A stretch of DNA of 64,000 nucleotides. Source: Anammoximicrobium sp964645045. Its GTDB lineage: Bacteria; Planctomycetota; Planctomycetia; Pirellulales; Pirellulaceae. A model generated the notes under the pieces. The model did no database searches. It was not told the DNA's origin and saw only the letters and a program-made list of their open reading frames with translations. Positions within the stretch are counted from its first letter, which is position 1. Every line of letters begins with the position of its first letter. The stretch is taken from NCBI GenBank assembly GCA_964645045.1, contig CAZXYZ010000043.1:16737-80736 (forward strand). The letters are read 5' to 3'. The translations under genes and the position numbers were made by a program. Shown in pieces: positions 20,784 to 31,500 of the stretch.

Positions 20784-20999
20784 TCATCGGTCCGACTCCA
20801 TCTCGCCACCGCCGCACAGTCCCAGTGTTGGCCTTTGCCCGTGACTGGCAGGTTCGTCGTCGTGCGATGATGCGACTTCTCCCAACACGTGCCGCTTCCA
20901 CGCAGGCCAAGTCCGCACCTTTCGGCTCGCCCGCTCCAAATGCTCCACGAACTGGACAGAGTCCTGATTCTGCTTTTCCAATTCGCTGTCACCCGACAT
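20784..20999 (-). CDS. Small hypothetical protein with a TWPAWKR motif
   Basis: A 71-residue reading frame whose ATG overlaps the end of the deaminase gene (20989-20999). Residues about 15-42 (VQFVEHLERASRKVRTWPAW and following) resemble a widespread family of short proteins with an H-L-x-x-(A/V)-x-x-x-V-x-(T/S)-W-P-x-W-K core. These are often phage- or defence-linked and have no known function. The last 30 residues look unconserved. Translational coupling to the deaminase and the conserved-looking core support a real gene, but its size leaves doubt. Confidence 0.5.
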   Translation of the reverse strand: MSGDSELEKQNQDSVQFVEHLERASRKVRTWPAWKRHVLGEVASSHDDEPASHGQRPTLGLCGGGEMESDR

Positions 21000-22146
21000 T
21001 TCCGCGATCCTTTCGCTCTCGGCATTGATTGAATAAATCGCTTGCCACGAGTTCCAGTTCAATATACGAACATGGAAGCATCTGAATTCGAAGTTTTCCC
21101 TGCTCCGGTTTCCAATCCAAAGCACGTCCGTCTGCATCCTTTCGGGTCAGGGGGTAGCCTGAACCTAGACGCATGGAGAACAAGTCGAAGAATCGTCGCG
21201 GTCCGACGCCGACGAACGGCTCCAAATGCACCTTATCTTTCGCTTCCGTAAAACCAAGGCTGAGCGAGTCGTCATGGAACTCGGCAGCCTTGCTTTTGGG
21301 GTACGGTTCGACGAACACGACGCGCTCGATCCCGGCCGCGATGATGTGCTTGGCACAATTGTGACACGGAAAGGTGGTGCAGTACAAGGTCGCTCCACGG
21401 GCACCGCCTTGACTTCGAGCGCACGATAGCAGTGCTTCCATCTCCGCGTGAACCATGCGGCCGTATTCTGTGATGTCCGCGATCCTGCTAGCGGCCAGGG
21501 CGTCCCTCAAACTAGCCCCGTCGGCTGCATCACCAACCCTGCCGACGATATCGTCGATTATCTTCTGAAGCTCGACCTCATTTGCATCTCGGCCGCGAGT
21601 GTAGTCCCGGCCGCCCGGCGGATCCTTGATTTCTGCGCTGTCTAGGTCGTATTCTGGCCAATAAAGACCTCCCCCGTATTTAGGGCAATCATTCGCTCCC
21701 GTCGCGATGATCTCTTGCGCTCTGGCAATTACCGCGCCAACTTGACGCGATAGGTCAGCTGAACGCAGGGACGCCGAAAACGCCATGAACATCGCATATT
21801 CATCGAACGTGGGCGTCAGGTATGGCGCCCCGAAAAGAAGCGCGATGATCCTCCAGACGCTGTTTCGCAGCCGATCCTGATTCTCGTCGATGCGGACAAA
21901 GAAGTCGGACAGGTGAAAAGTGTCGCTGGTTCGTTGACCGTAAGGCAGGTGCTCGTCTTCATCTCGCTGCATCAGTTCGATGGCGTGCGGCTCCGACATG
22001 CGTTTGCTGTTAACCAGATAGGCCTTTCGCCGCTTCTCATCCGCATGCACGCCGATTAGGTAAGCCGGTCCACCAGCTGCTCGAAAGTTCCGCTGAACTG
22101 CAAAGCCATCGACAAACCTGCCCGTCGTGCCCCGGTCGCAACGCAT
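20989..22146 (-). pseudogene. Anti-phage dCTP deaminase, N-terminally truncated
   Basis: The 385-residue frame carries the zinc-binding cytidine-deaminase motifs HAEMEAL (His233, Glu235) and PCHNC (Cys261, Cys264), within a long protein that also has DSFFVR-like and GAVIAR segments. This combination is typical of defensive dCTP deaminases, which deplete dCTP during phage infection. Those proteins normally start with about 150 further residues containing a P-loop kinase-like domain. Here a TAA lies in frame three codons before the ATG, and a recombinase-associated gene begins 90 bp upstream. The N-terminal domain is therefore missing, probably lost at the mobile-element junction. Whether the remaining domain is active is unknown. 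Confidence 0.78.
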
Positions 22147-22234
22147 CCCTCGTTACCTGACGCGTTGTCTGGCAACGAGTTAGACCTAAAACGCCCCTCG
22201 TTTTATCGGCTGGGCAGCGCGTACGCCATCCCCA

Positions 22235-22663
22235 TCAACTATTTTTTAGGGGCGATACGTACCTGTGCCCGCCGATTCCGAGTTGACGCCACCGCAACCG
22301 TTGCCGTCCCCAGTCGTGCTCGGCCGAGATCGGCCGCAGCATCTTCTCGTGAATCGGATCACGCCCATGCACCACGCGGGGAAGGTGGAGCAGTTCCTCC
22401 TGGATGTCGGGGGCCAGATGGGTCAAATTCAGGATTTGCGTCATCCGCGGCTGCGTGACTTTCGCCAGCCGCGCCAGTTCGGACTGGTCGGACACCCGCC
22501 CCTCCCGCAGCAGACCGTCGAAGCGAATGGCGAGCGCCATCAGCTTGGAAATCCGGGGAATCTGCCCTTGGGGCCGGTCTGCGGCGACCGCAGGCTTGGC
22601 CTCCAGCCGTCGCCGCCGGGTCTTGTCCCGCGTGAACGCCAACTTCTGTTTTACCGTGATCAT
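22235..22663 (-). CDS. Recombinase-associated ParB/HTH-like protein
   Basis: A 142-residue protein with a HTH-like segment, SELARLAKVTQPRMTQILNL (about 61-80), followed by HLAPDIQEELL. It is basic at the N-terminus. Proteins with this layout sit directly downstream of large serine recombinases in planctomycete mobile elements. That is the case here: GGAGGAGG precedes the ATG, which overlaps the stop of the recombinase remnant (22660-22663). Its role is presumably DNA binding within that element. The gene itself looks intact. Confidence 0.7.
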   Translation of the reverse strand: MITVKQKLAFTRDKTRRRRLEAKPAVAADRPQGQIPRISKLMALAIRFDGLLREGRVSDQSELARLAKVTQPRMTQILNLTHLAPDIQEELLHLPRVVHGRDPIHEKMLRPISAEHDWGRQRLRWRQLGIGGHRYVSPLKNS

Positions 22664-22917
22664 GCTGCCTCCTCCCGCTGGCGCCGTGCCAGCGACTTGA
22701 TGGTGGACGGTTGAAAGGTCACCGCAATCGTGCTGTCCGCCAAGTCGTGGTCCACACGGGCCACCAGGAGCGCTAAGGTCTGGGCCTGTTCCCGCGGGCT
22801 GAGGGCATTCCACGTGGCGTCGAAGTCCCCAAACGTGGCTGCGATGTCCTGCGTGTCCAAGTGCTGGTGCCCGCGGCCTTTGCTCTCGTTTCGGACCTCG
22901 GCGAGACGTGTTTCGAC
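22660..22917 (-). pseudogene. C-terminal remnant of a large serine recombinase
   Basis: About 85 codons resemble the extreme C-terminus of site-specific serine recombinases: FDATWNALSPREQAQTLALL, then a VARVDHD strand and TFQPSTIKSLA. The catalytic serine domain and zinc ribbon are absent. The homology begins around 22917, immediately after a short CCCGTTTTCTG tandem. It is coupled by ATGA to the ParB-like gene. This is the only recombinase-type sequence in the island and lies close to its right boundary. Confidence 0.7.
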
Positions 22918-22963
22918 GGGCAGAAAACGGGGGCAGAAAACGGGGGCAGGAACCGTTTTCACG

Positions 22964-23125
22964 CTTCTTGGGGCGGCCTTGGGGGCGAAGCATGCATTCC
23001 AGGCCGAGGCGGCGGACGATCTGGTCGCACCAAGTCGCCTCGCTGAACGGACTGCCGCGTTGCACGCAACGACGCAGCGCCGCCAACTCGGTCTTTTCCG
23101 GTTCACCTTTTCCGGTCCCTTTTCC
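22964..23125 (-). pseudogene. C-terminal remnant of a REP-associated tyrosine transposase (RAYT)
   Basis: In a frame different from the recombinase remnant, the minus strand reads LAALRRCVQRGSPFSEATW, then a VRRLGLE segment and RPQGRPKK. This is the usual end of IS200-like RAYT transposases. The catalytic HUH/Tyr part is missing. Just downstream are three CCCGTTTTCTG units, which may be the REP-type sequences such enzymes act on. Just upstream are GGAAAAGG units. Confidence 0.65.
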
Positions 23126-23133
23126 GGTCCAAG

Positions 23134-23313
23134 GACGATTGGCTCAGCCTGTTGCCGTACCTGGGCGTCACCGCCCTGCTGCTGGCCCGGCCGAAAGCCG
23201 CGCATTGGATGGTCAACAAGACCGTCGAGAACTATTCGCTGCACCTCTCGGCGGCGCAGCGCATCCGCGATCTATCCGTCCCGGAAATTACCGCCGGTTT
23301 GAGCGGCAAGTAA
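23134..23313 (+). pseudogene. Orphan duplicate of the ATP-grasp gene 3' end
   Basis: These 180 bases align without gaps to 6979-7158, the last part of the ATP-grasp gene, at about 88 percent identity by hand count. Most differences are in the last third. The frame ends with GGCAAGTAA, a proper stop that the full-length copy has lost. Homology begins abruptly at 23134 after unrelated GGAAAAGG-type repeats. It is in the same orientation as the full gene 16 kb away. It is either the displaced original 3' end of the target gene or the last piece of a second paralogue. Confidence 0.85.
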
Positions 23314-23750
23314 ACACCGCGCCTGTTCGCAAGATGGAAGCAGCAGGAAAATGCGTGTAAATGGGTGGTCTGGGTAAGCAAAGAAGACTAAAATGCCGGA
23401 GGTGGCATTTCGGATCCAATCGGGGGCTCCCATTGTGCGTAACCGTCAGAACAGGCAGTCCGCGATAGAAAGGGCGAATGGGTGCGGTGAGCGCCGCCGA
23501 TAATACCCGCAGCTTCGCATCGTTCGAGAAAAAAGAAGCGAGCGGGACGGCACTAGTCCATTGGCGCTTACTTTGCAGCGGCACGGCGCGAGCCGTCCGG
23601 TACTACCGTCGGTGAACCGGGCGGCTTGCGCCGCTCCGCTAACAGAAATGCCACCAACGGTCCCAAAGTAAGTGGCATTGGGCGCTCACTTGGCGCCGGG
23701 CTGGCGCCGGACCTGGATGGGCTCCAGAAGAGATCGAGAGGAGCAAGGGC
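23314..23750. other. 437-bp intergenic stretch, leader of the esterase gene
   Basis: No gene was found. A short inverted repeat, AATGCCAC (23647-23654) with GTGGCATT (23672-23679), lies about 70 bases before the esterase start and could be an operator. The GAGAGGAG ribosome site follows at about 23736-23743. Confidence 0.45.
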
Positions 23751-25352
23751 ATGTTTAAGTTGCAGAAACCACGACGGCAGATCCCGGCGACGCGCGGGCG
23801 GCGGTTGGCCTTTGAGGTGCTCGAACGGCGCGAGGTCTTGAGCGGGGCCTGGAACAATGCGTGGCTGCCCGCCGACGTCACGGGCGACCAGCAGGTCGCG
23901 CCGATCGACGCCTTGTACCTGATCAACGAAATCAATGCGCGGGGGGCCCGCGTTCTGCCGACGCCGGGGCTGACCATGCAGCCCCCGCCGTACCTCGATC
24001 CTAACGACGACGGCAAGTTGTCCGCGGACGACGTGTTATACGTCATCAACGAACTGAATCACGACCCGCCCCAGGCCGAGGAGGCATTCCAGGCGCATTT
24101 CGACTTTGGCACCGCCGCCTCGCCGCTGGCCGCCGGTTTCGCGCGGGTGAACGAAGCGACGCAATATACCTTGGACATCGGTTACGGCTGGCACACCGGT
24201 AGCGTGCGCAGCGTGGACCGCGGCACGAGCGAGTCGCTGACCCGCGACTTCAACGCGACCACCGACGGGACGTTCGTTGTCGATGTGCCTCGGGGAACAT
24301 ACCGCGTCGATCTGATCTTTGGCGACCGGGGCACGGCCGCGCACGGTGCCGTGACGGTCTACTTGGAGGGGGGAGCCAGGGACACCGTCTCGACGTCCGC
24401 CGGCCAGGTCGTGGCGCGGGCCTATCGCGTGGACGTGGACGACGGCCAGCTGACGCTGCGGCTGCGGGACGTACTGGCCGCGGGCAACGAGGCCTGCTTG
24501 ACGGCCTTGCGCGTGACCACCGACGGGTTTGTGCGTCCCGCCGCTTCCGACGCGTGGTGGCCGATGTTTCCCGAGATTCCCGGCGCGTGGTTTTCGGCGC
24601 CGACCCGGGATGGCAACGGTTTCGACGTTTACCGCCTGAACTCGCCGTATCAAGAGTCCGAAACCATCATCCGCGTTCTGCTTCCCTCGGGCTATCAGGC
24701 CGACAAGCAGTATCCGGTGGTGTACGTGTTGCCCGTGGAAGCGGGCACCGGCAGCCAGTACGGCGATGGCTTGCTGACGGTCAGGAACGCCCAGCTGCAC
24801 GCGGCGTATGAAGCGATCTTCGTAGCGCCCACTTTCTCCCGCTTGCCGTGGTACAACGATCACGCCACGAACACGCAGATCTGGCAGGAGACGCATTTCC
24901 GCAAGGTCGTCGTGTCGTTCATCGAGGCTCGCTATCCCGCGAGCACGTTGGCAGATGACCGGCTGTTGCTAGGCTTCAGCAAATCCGGTTGTGGGGCGTT
25001 CTCGATACTGCTGCGGCATCCCAATGAATTCGGACGTGCTTTTGCGTTCGACTCGCCCCTGGACGCGAGCTGGAATTTCGACCATCGCAACGAGATCGTC
25101 GGGACGGAGGCCAATTTTGAGAACTATCGCGTCATGGGCTTGATCCAACAACAGGCACCGTTGCTGAAAGTCCAGCCGGCAAGGTTATTCATGATGGGAT
25201 ATTACTTCAGCTTCACGCGCGGAGACATGGATGACGCGGACGAACTGATGAACAGTCTGGGCATCCCGCACGGCTACATCCCGGGGCCCAAACGCGCCCA
25301 CCGCTGGGACAGCGGCTGGATTGGTCAGGCCGTCGCGAATCTGCTATCCTAG
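23751..25352 (+). CDS. Exported dockerin-containing esterase-fold protein
   Basis: A 533-residue protein. The N-terminus RRLAFEVLERREVLSG matches the planctomycete exported-protein motif LExRxxLS. Residues about 40-105 form a dockerin-like pair (DVTGDQQVAPIDALYLINEI and DPNDDGKLSADDVLYVINEL), each with Asp-rich calcium loops. Residues about 115-260 form a beta-rich binding domain. The C-terminal 260 residues are an alpha/beta-hydrolase of the esterase-D type, with LLPSGY and a nucleophile elbow GFSKSG (Ser410), Asp in DSPLD and His near the end. A strong GAGAGGAG site precedes the ATG. It lies between the island and the PKS. It may be an unrelated secreted enzyme or may hydrolyse the final product. 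Confidence 0.78.
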   Translation: MFKLQKPRRQIPATRGRRLAFEVLERREVLSGAWNNAWLPADVTGDQQVAPIDALYLINEINARGARVLPTPGLTMQPPPYLDPNDDGKLSADDVLYVINELNHDPPQAEEAFQAHFDFGTAASPLAAGFARVNEATQYTLDIGYGWHTGSVRSVDRGTSESLTRDFNATTDGTFVVDVPRGTYRVDLIFGDRGTAAHGAVTVYLEGGARDTVSTSAGQVVARAYRVDVDDGQLTLRLRDVLAAGNEACLTALRVTTDGFVRPAASDAWWPMFPEIPGAWFSAPTRDGNGFDVYRLNSPYQESETIIRVLLPSGYQADKQYPVVYVLPVEAGTGSQYGDGLLTVRNAQLHAAYEAIFVAPTFSRLPWYNDHATNTQIWQETHFRKVVVSFIEARYPASTLADDRLLLGFSKSGCGAFSILLRHPNEFGRAFAFDSPLDASWNFDHRNEIVGTEANFENYRVMGLIQQQAPLLKVQPARLFMMGYYFSFTRGDMDDADELMNSLGIPHGYIPGPKRAHRWDSGWIGQAVANLLS

Positions 25353-25364
25353 TATCAACCGCGC

Positions 25365-25433
25365 TGGAGTTCACGCGATAGCGTTTTTTTGTGGCGGGCA
25401 TGACCCGCCAGGCACGCTAAAGCGTGAACTCCA
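25365..25433. repeat. Imperfect inverted repeat with inner hairpin between esterase and PKS
   Basis: TGGAGTTCACGCGATAGCGT (25365-25384) pairs with ACGCTAAAGCGTGAACTCCA (25414-25433). Inside it GGCGGG (25393-25398) pairs with CCCGCC (25404-25409), and a T7 run follows the left arm. It looks like a REP/RAYT-type dispersed element. It may also end transcription of the esterase gene. Confidence 0.75.
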
Positions 25434-25529
25434 ACAAGGCTCGGCACTGCGGATTTCCCAGATAATCGCACCTTTGCCGGGGACGGCGGTGAACCCCGTG
25501 GTTTGTGGTGACTTCCAACGAGGTGGTTG

Positions 25530-28500
25530 ATGACGGATGTTACGGAACGACTAGCCGGACTGACGCCCGCCAAGCGGCAGCTGTTGGAGCAGCGGCTCCG
25601 AGGGGAATCGCGCGTGGCGGAGCCGGTCGCGATTGTGGGGCTGGCCTGCCGGCTGCCCGGCGCCCCCGACCTGGACGCCTATTGGCGGCTGATCCGCGAC
25701 GGCATCGACGCGACGGGTCCGATTCCGTCGACGCGGTGGGACGTGGATGCGCTGTTCGACCCGACCGGCGAACAGCCGGGCAAGATGTCGGTCCGTTGGG
25801 CGGGGCTGGTGGACGAGGTCGACGAGTTCGACCCGCAGTTCTTCGGCATCTCGCCGCGCGAGGCCTCGCGCATGGACCCGCAGCAGCGGCTGCTGTTGGA
25901 GGTTGCCTGGGAAGCGTTGGAAGTCGCCGGCTTGGCCCCGGAACGCATGGGCGGCACGGCCACCGGCGTATTCGTGGGCATCGGCGCCACCGACTACTCC
26001 AAGATTCCCGCTCAATTCGAGGACTACTACCAGCATATCGACGCCCACGTGGGCACGGGCAACGCGCTCAGCATCGCGTCGAACCGCGTGTCGTACATCC
26101 TGGACCTTCACGGCCCGAGCCTGTCCGTAGACACGGCCTGCTCGTCGGGATTGCTGGGTGTACACTTGGCCGTGCAGAGCCTGCGCAACCGCGAATGCGA
26201 CGCCGCGCTGGCGGGCGGCGTGAATCTGATCCTGTCTCCGGAGACCACGATTGCCTTCTCCAAGGCTCGGATGTTGTCCGCGGACGGCTGTTGCCGCCCG
26301 TTTGACGCCGGCGCCAACGGGTACGTCCGCGGCGAGGGGTGTGGGATCATTGTCCTGAAGCGTCTGACGGACGCGGTCCGCGACGGCGATCGCGTGCTGG
26401 CCGTGATCCGCGGCACGGCGGCGAACCAGGATGGACGCACGTCCGGGATCACCGCCCCCAGCGGACGGGCGCAACAGGCCGTGATTCGCGCGGCGCTCGC
26501 CCAAGCCGGCCTTACCACCGACCGCGTCAGCTACATCGAAGCCCACGGCACGGGCACCCCTTTGGGCGATCCGATCGAAACGCAGGCGTTGGCACAGGTG
26601 TTCCGCCGCCGCACCGACAACGATCCGCCGCTGCACGTCACTTCGGTCAAGGCGAACATCGGGCACACGGAGACCGTGTCGGGCATCGCGGGCATCATCA
26701 AGGTGGTGCTAATGCTGCAGCACCGCGCGATCCCGGCTCAATTGCACTTGCAGACCCTCAATCCGCACCTGGGTCTGGAAGGCTCCCGGCTGCAAATTCC
26801 CCGCCAGTCGATTCCTTGGCAACCTGCGGGTGCGACGCGCGTCGCGGGCGTCAGTTCCTTTGGCTTCGGCGGAACCAACACGCACGTCGTGCTGGAAGAA
26901 GCGGCACCGGCGGCCCCCGCCCCGGCCCCCGCGGCCGACCGGCCGCTGCACCTGCTGGCCTTGTCGGCCAAGACCGAAACGGCGCTGATGAAACTCGCGG
27001 CGCGTTACGCGGACTATCTGGACCGCCCGCCGCAGCCGCCGGCCGCCGACGTCTGCTACAGCGTCAACATCGGCCGTTCGCATTTCAACCACCGGGCGGT
27101 CCTGACGGCCCGGGATACCGGCGAGCTGCGGGACCGGCTGCAGGCGCTGCAGGACGGCAAGAAACCGGCGGGGGTCAAGGCCGGCCGCGCCCGGCTGGTT
27201 AGCTTGCCGAAGGTCGCCTTTCTGTTCACCGGCCAAGGCTCGCAGTATGCCGGGATGGGGCGGTCGCTGTTCGAAACGCAACCGGCGTTCCGCAAGACGC
27301 TGCAGCAGTGCGACGAAATCCTCCGCGATGTCTTAGGCCAGCCCCTGCTGCAGGTGCTGTACGGGAATGCCGGTCAGACGGCCCTGCTGGACGAGACCGC
27401 GTACACACAGCCGGCGCTGTTTGCCCTGGAGTATTCGCTGGCCAGACTCTGGCAGTCCTGGGGGATCGAGCCCAGCGTGTTGATCGGTCACAGCGTCGGC
27501 GAGTACGTCGCCGCGTGCGTGGCGGGCGTGTTCAGCCTGGAGGACGGCCTGCAGCTGATCGCCATGCGTTCCGCCTTGATGCAACAGCTGCCCCAGGACG
27601 GCTTGATGGCCGTGATCTTTGCGCCGCCTCAGCGCGTCGAACGCGAACTGGAACCGTTCCGCGATTCGGTCTCGGTGGCGGCGGCCAACGGGCCGGAGAA
27701 CACGGTGATTTCCGGAGCGGCCCAGGCGATCCAGACGCTGGTGGACCAACTTTCCCGGGACGGCTTCGGCACGCAGTTGCTGACCGTTTCGCACGCCTTC
27801 CACTCGCCGCTGATGGAGCCCATGCTGGACGAGTTCCAGGCGGCGGCGAGCCGGTTCCAGTATCAGCGGCCCCAAATCCCGCTGGTTTCGAATCTGACGG
27901 GGCGGTTGATCGGCGAGGAACCGCTGGACGCCTCGTACTGGCGGCGGCACATCCGCGGCACCGTGCAGTTCGCGCAAGGCATGCGCACGCTGGCCGAACA
28001 GGAACTGCATGCGATGCTCGAAGTCGGCCCCACGGCCAGCCTGCTGGGCATGGGACGCCGCTGCGTGCCGGATCTGCAGGTGCTCTGGCTGCCGTCGCTG
28101 CGCAAGGGGCAGGAGGATTGGTCCAGCCTGCTGGCCAGCCTGTCCGATCTGTACGTGTTGGGCGCGAAAGTCGACTGGCCGGGTTTCGACCGCGACTACC
28201 CCCGGCAACGGCTGAGCATGCCGACATATCCGTTCGAGCGCGAGCGGTACTGGTTCGAGCCCTCCAAGTCGCCAAGCCGCACGCCGGTGGCCGTCCAGGG
28301 TTCCGTGCTGCACCCGCTGCTGGGCAACCGCGTCCCGTCGGCCTTGCCGACCCAACTGTTTGCGGCGCGGCTAAGCTGCCACTGGCCCAGGTATCTGATC
28401 GATCACCAGGTCCAGGGATCGCCAGTCTTTCCGGCCGCGGGTTACGTGGAACAGGCGCTGGCGGCGGCCGAGCAGGTGTTCGGTCCGGGCCCGCATGTGC

Positions 28501-31500
28501 TGGAGAACCTGTCGATCCAGCACGCCATGTTCCTGCCGGAGAGCATCGCGCGGGCGGTGCAGACCGCCGTGTCGCCCGAGTCGGGCGGCGCATGTTCCCT
28601 GGAAACGTACAGCATGCCAGCCGAGGGTGAAACGGATCAGGCACGCTGGTCGCTTCACGCCGCGGGTGCCGTGCGCCGCGGGCAGACGGTACCACCTGCC
28701 GACGTGACCGAGGTCGATTTGGACGAGGTGCGCAGCCGCGCCGTCAAGACGCACACGCACGACGAGTTCTATCAGGACATCATGCCGAATCGAGGCTTGG
28801 TCTACGGGCCGACGTTCCAATCGATCCAAAACGTGTACCACACTCCAGTCGATGCGGTGGCCGAGGTCCGCTTGCCGGCCGAGGTGCAGGGCGAGCTGGC
28901 CGGCTATTACTTGCACCCGGCGTTGGGGGACGCCATGTTCCAGGTATCCTCCGGCATGATTCCGCTGGAGGAGGACGGGTCCTACAGTCCGTATACCTAT
29001 ATGCCGATGGGCGCTCGTCGGATTCGCGTGCTGGCCCCGCCGTGCGAACGCATGCACGGCTACTCCGTGCGCCGCTCGCTGGACCACCGCCCCAGCCCGG
29101 AATCTGTCGAGGGAGACGTGCTGCTGGTCGATGACCAGGGGCGGGTTCTGGTCGAGATGCTGGGCGTCCGCCTCCAACGCGTCGGCCGGGGCCGGACAGC
29201 TCAGCGGGAAAGCGATGTCCAGCAGTGGCTGTACCAGGTGGGCTGGCAGCCGGCGGCACTAACACCTCAGCCACCGACGACGCGGACGGGGCGTTGGCTG
29301 ATCTTTGCCGACGAACAAGGCGTCGCCCGGCAGCTGGCGTCCGGCTTGCGACAGGCGACCGGCCAAGCATGCATTCTCGTGCGGCCCGGCGACGGGTTTC
29401 GCAAGTTGCCGAGCAGTGATGATCGCGAGCACAACGTGTACCACATCGATCCGCGGGCCGCGGGCGACTATGAGCGTTTGTTGACGGACACGTTTGGCGA
29501 AGAGAATGCGGTTTGCGCCGGTGTGGTCCACTTGTGGAGCCTGGACATCGCCGATCCGGACGACGCAACTCCGGCGGCGTGGGCCGACATGCGCCGCTTG
29601 GGCTGCGGCAGCGTCCTGCGACTGGTTCGCCAATTGGTCCGGTTTCATTTCGAGAAGATGCCCGGATTATGGTTAGCCACGCAAGGTGCTCAGGCCGTCA
29701 CGGACGAGCAAGCTGGCATCGCAGCCGCGCAATCTCTGGTGTGGGGTCTGGGCCGCGTGGCGGAGTTGGAGCATCCGGAGTTGGCCTGCCGCCTGGTGGA
29801 CTTCGATCCCGCCGCGGACACGGCCACCGTCGCGGCCCAACTGCAGCAGGATTTGGCAAACCCGGATGCGAACGACCAGGTGGCCTACCGGGGCGATCAG
29901 CGGCTGGCCGCCAGGTTGCGGCGCGCCGCCGACGTTCTGGCGGACGCGGCGCCGGCGGAAAACGCGGGCCGATTAGCGGTCCCCGCGACCGGTCCCTTCC
30001 GATTGCGGTTGGGTGCGGCCGGCAGTTTCGATGCCCTGCGTTACGAGTCATGCGCGCGCCCGTCGCCGCAACCGGGTCAGGTCGAAGTCCGCGTCCACGC
30101 CACCGGTTTGAATTTCAGCGACGTGCTGAAAGCGATGGGATTGTACCCCGGCATCACGGACGAGATTGTGCCGCTGGGCATCGAATGCGCCGGTGTGGTG
30201 ACGGCCGTGGGCCCGGGCGTCAAGCGGTTCCGCGTGGGTGACGAGGTGTTGGGAGTCGTGCCGTACAGCCTCGCTTCGCACGCCGTGACCGCCGAATACG
30301 CGCTGATGCCCAAACCGCCGCGCGTCACCGCCGCGGAAGCCGCCACGATCCCGATCACGTTCCTGACGGCCTACTATGGCATGGTCCGGCTGGCCCAGTT
30401 GCAGCCCGGCGAGCGGGTGCTGATTCATGCCGCCGCCGGCGGTGTCGGACTGGCGGCGATCCAGATCGCACAGCAGATCGGGGCCGAAGTTTTCGCTACG
30501 GCGGGCAGCGACGCCAAACGCGACTTTCTGCGTTCGCTGGGCGTCCAGCACGTGTTCAGCTCGCGGACGCTCGATTTTGCCGACGAAATCCTCCAGGCCA
30601 CGGACCGGCAAGGCGTCGATGTCGTGCTGAATTCGCTGCCCGGCGACGCGATCGGCAAGAGCCTGTCGCTGCTGCGGGCCTACGGGCGGTTCTTGGAGAT
30701 CGGCAAGACGGACATCTATCAGAACCGCATGATCGGGCTGCTGCCGTTCCAAGACAATCTCTCGTACTTTGCCATCGACCTGGACCGCTTGTTGCGCCAG
30801 CGCCCGGACACCGTGCGCGCCTTGTTCGCCGAAGTGATGCAGCAGGTCGAAAGCGGCGTCTACCGGCCGCTGCCGTTGACCGAGTTCGCCGCGGAGCAGA
30901 CGGCCGAGGCTTTCCGGTACATGGCCCAGCGCAAGAACATCGGCAAAGTGGTCGTGACGATCGGCCGTGCTGCAGCGGACCAGCCGGAGGCCGCCGGCGA
31001 ACCGGCAGCGGCCGATGGCAGCGCGCAGCCCTGCGGTACAGCAGCGGGAATCATTCGTCCGGAGGCAACCTACCTGGTCACCGGCGGGTTCGGCGCGCTG
31101 GGACAGCATCTGGCTCACTGGCTGAGCGCCCAGGGCGCGTCGCACTTGGCCTTGCTTTCCCGCCGGGCGCCGGCGGGTCCGGTCGCCGCCAAGCTGGACG
31201 AGTTGCGGGCGCGAGGCACCCACGTGGCGGTGCTGTGCGGCGACGTGGCGGAGCGCACGTCGCTGGCCAAGGCGTTAGCACAGATTCCCGCCGATTTCCC
31301 GCCGTTGCGGGGCGTGATCCACGCGGCGGGCGTGCTGGCGGATGGTCTCCTGTTCGACATGAGCCTCGAACAGTTCGACCGGCCGCTGGCTCCCAAAGTC
31401 CAGGGAGCCTGGAACCTGCACAGCCTGACGCGGGACATGCCGCTGGACTTCTTCGTCATGTTCTCGTCCGTGGCCAGCGTCCTGGGCTCGCCGGGTCAAG

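Noticed and set aside
22730..23302. Plus-strand 190-codon frame across the recombinase, RAYT and ATP-grasp fragments
   Set aside because: It joins unrelated pieces in the wrong frames and arises only from the patchwork of pseudogenes.
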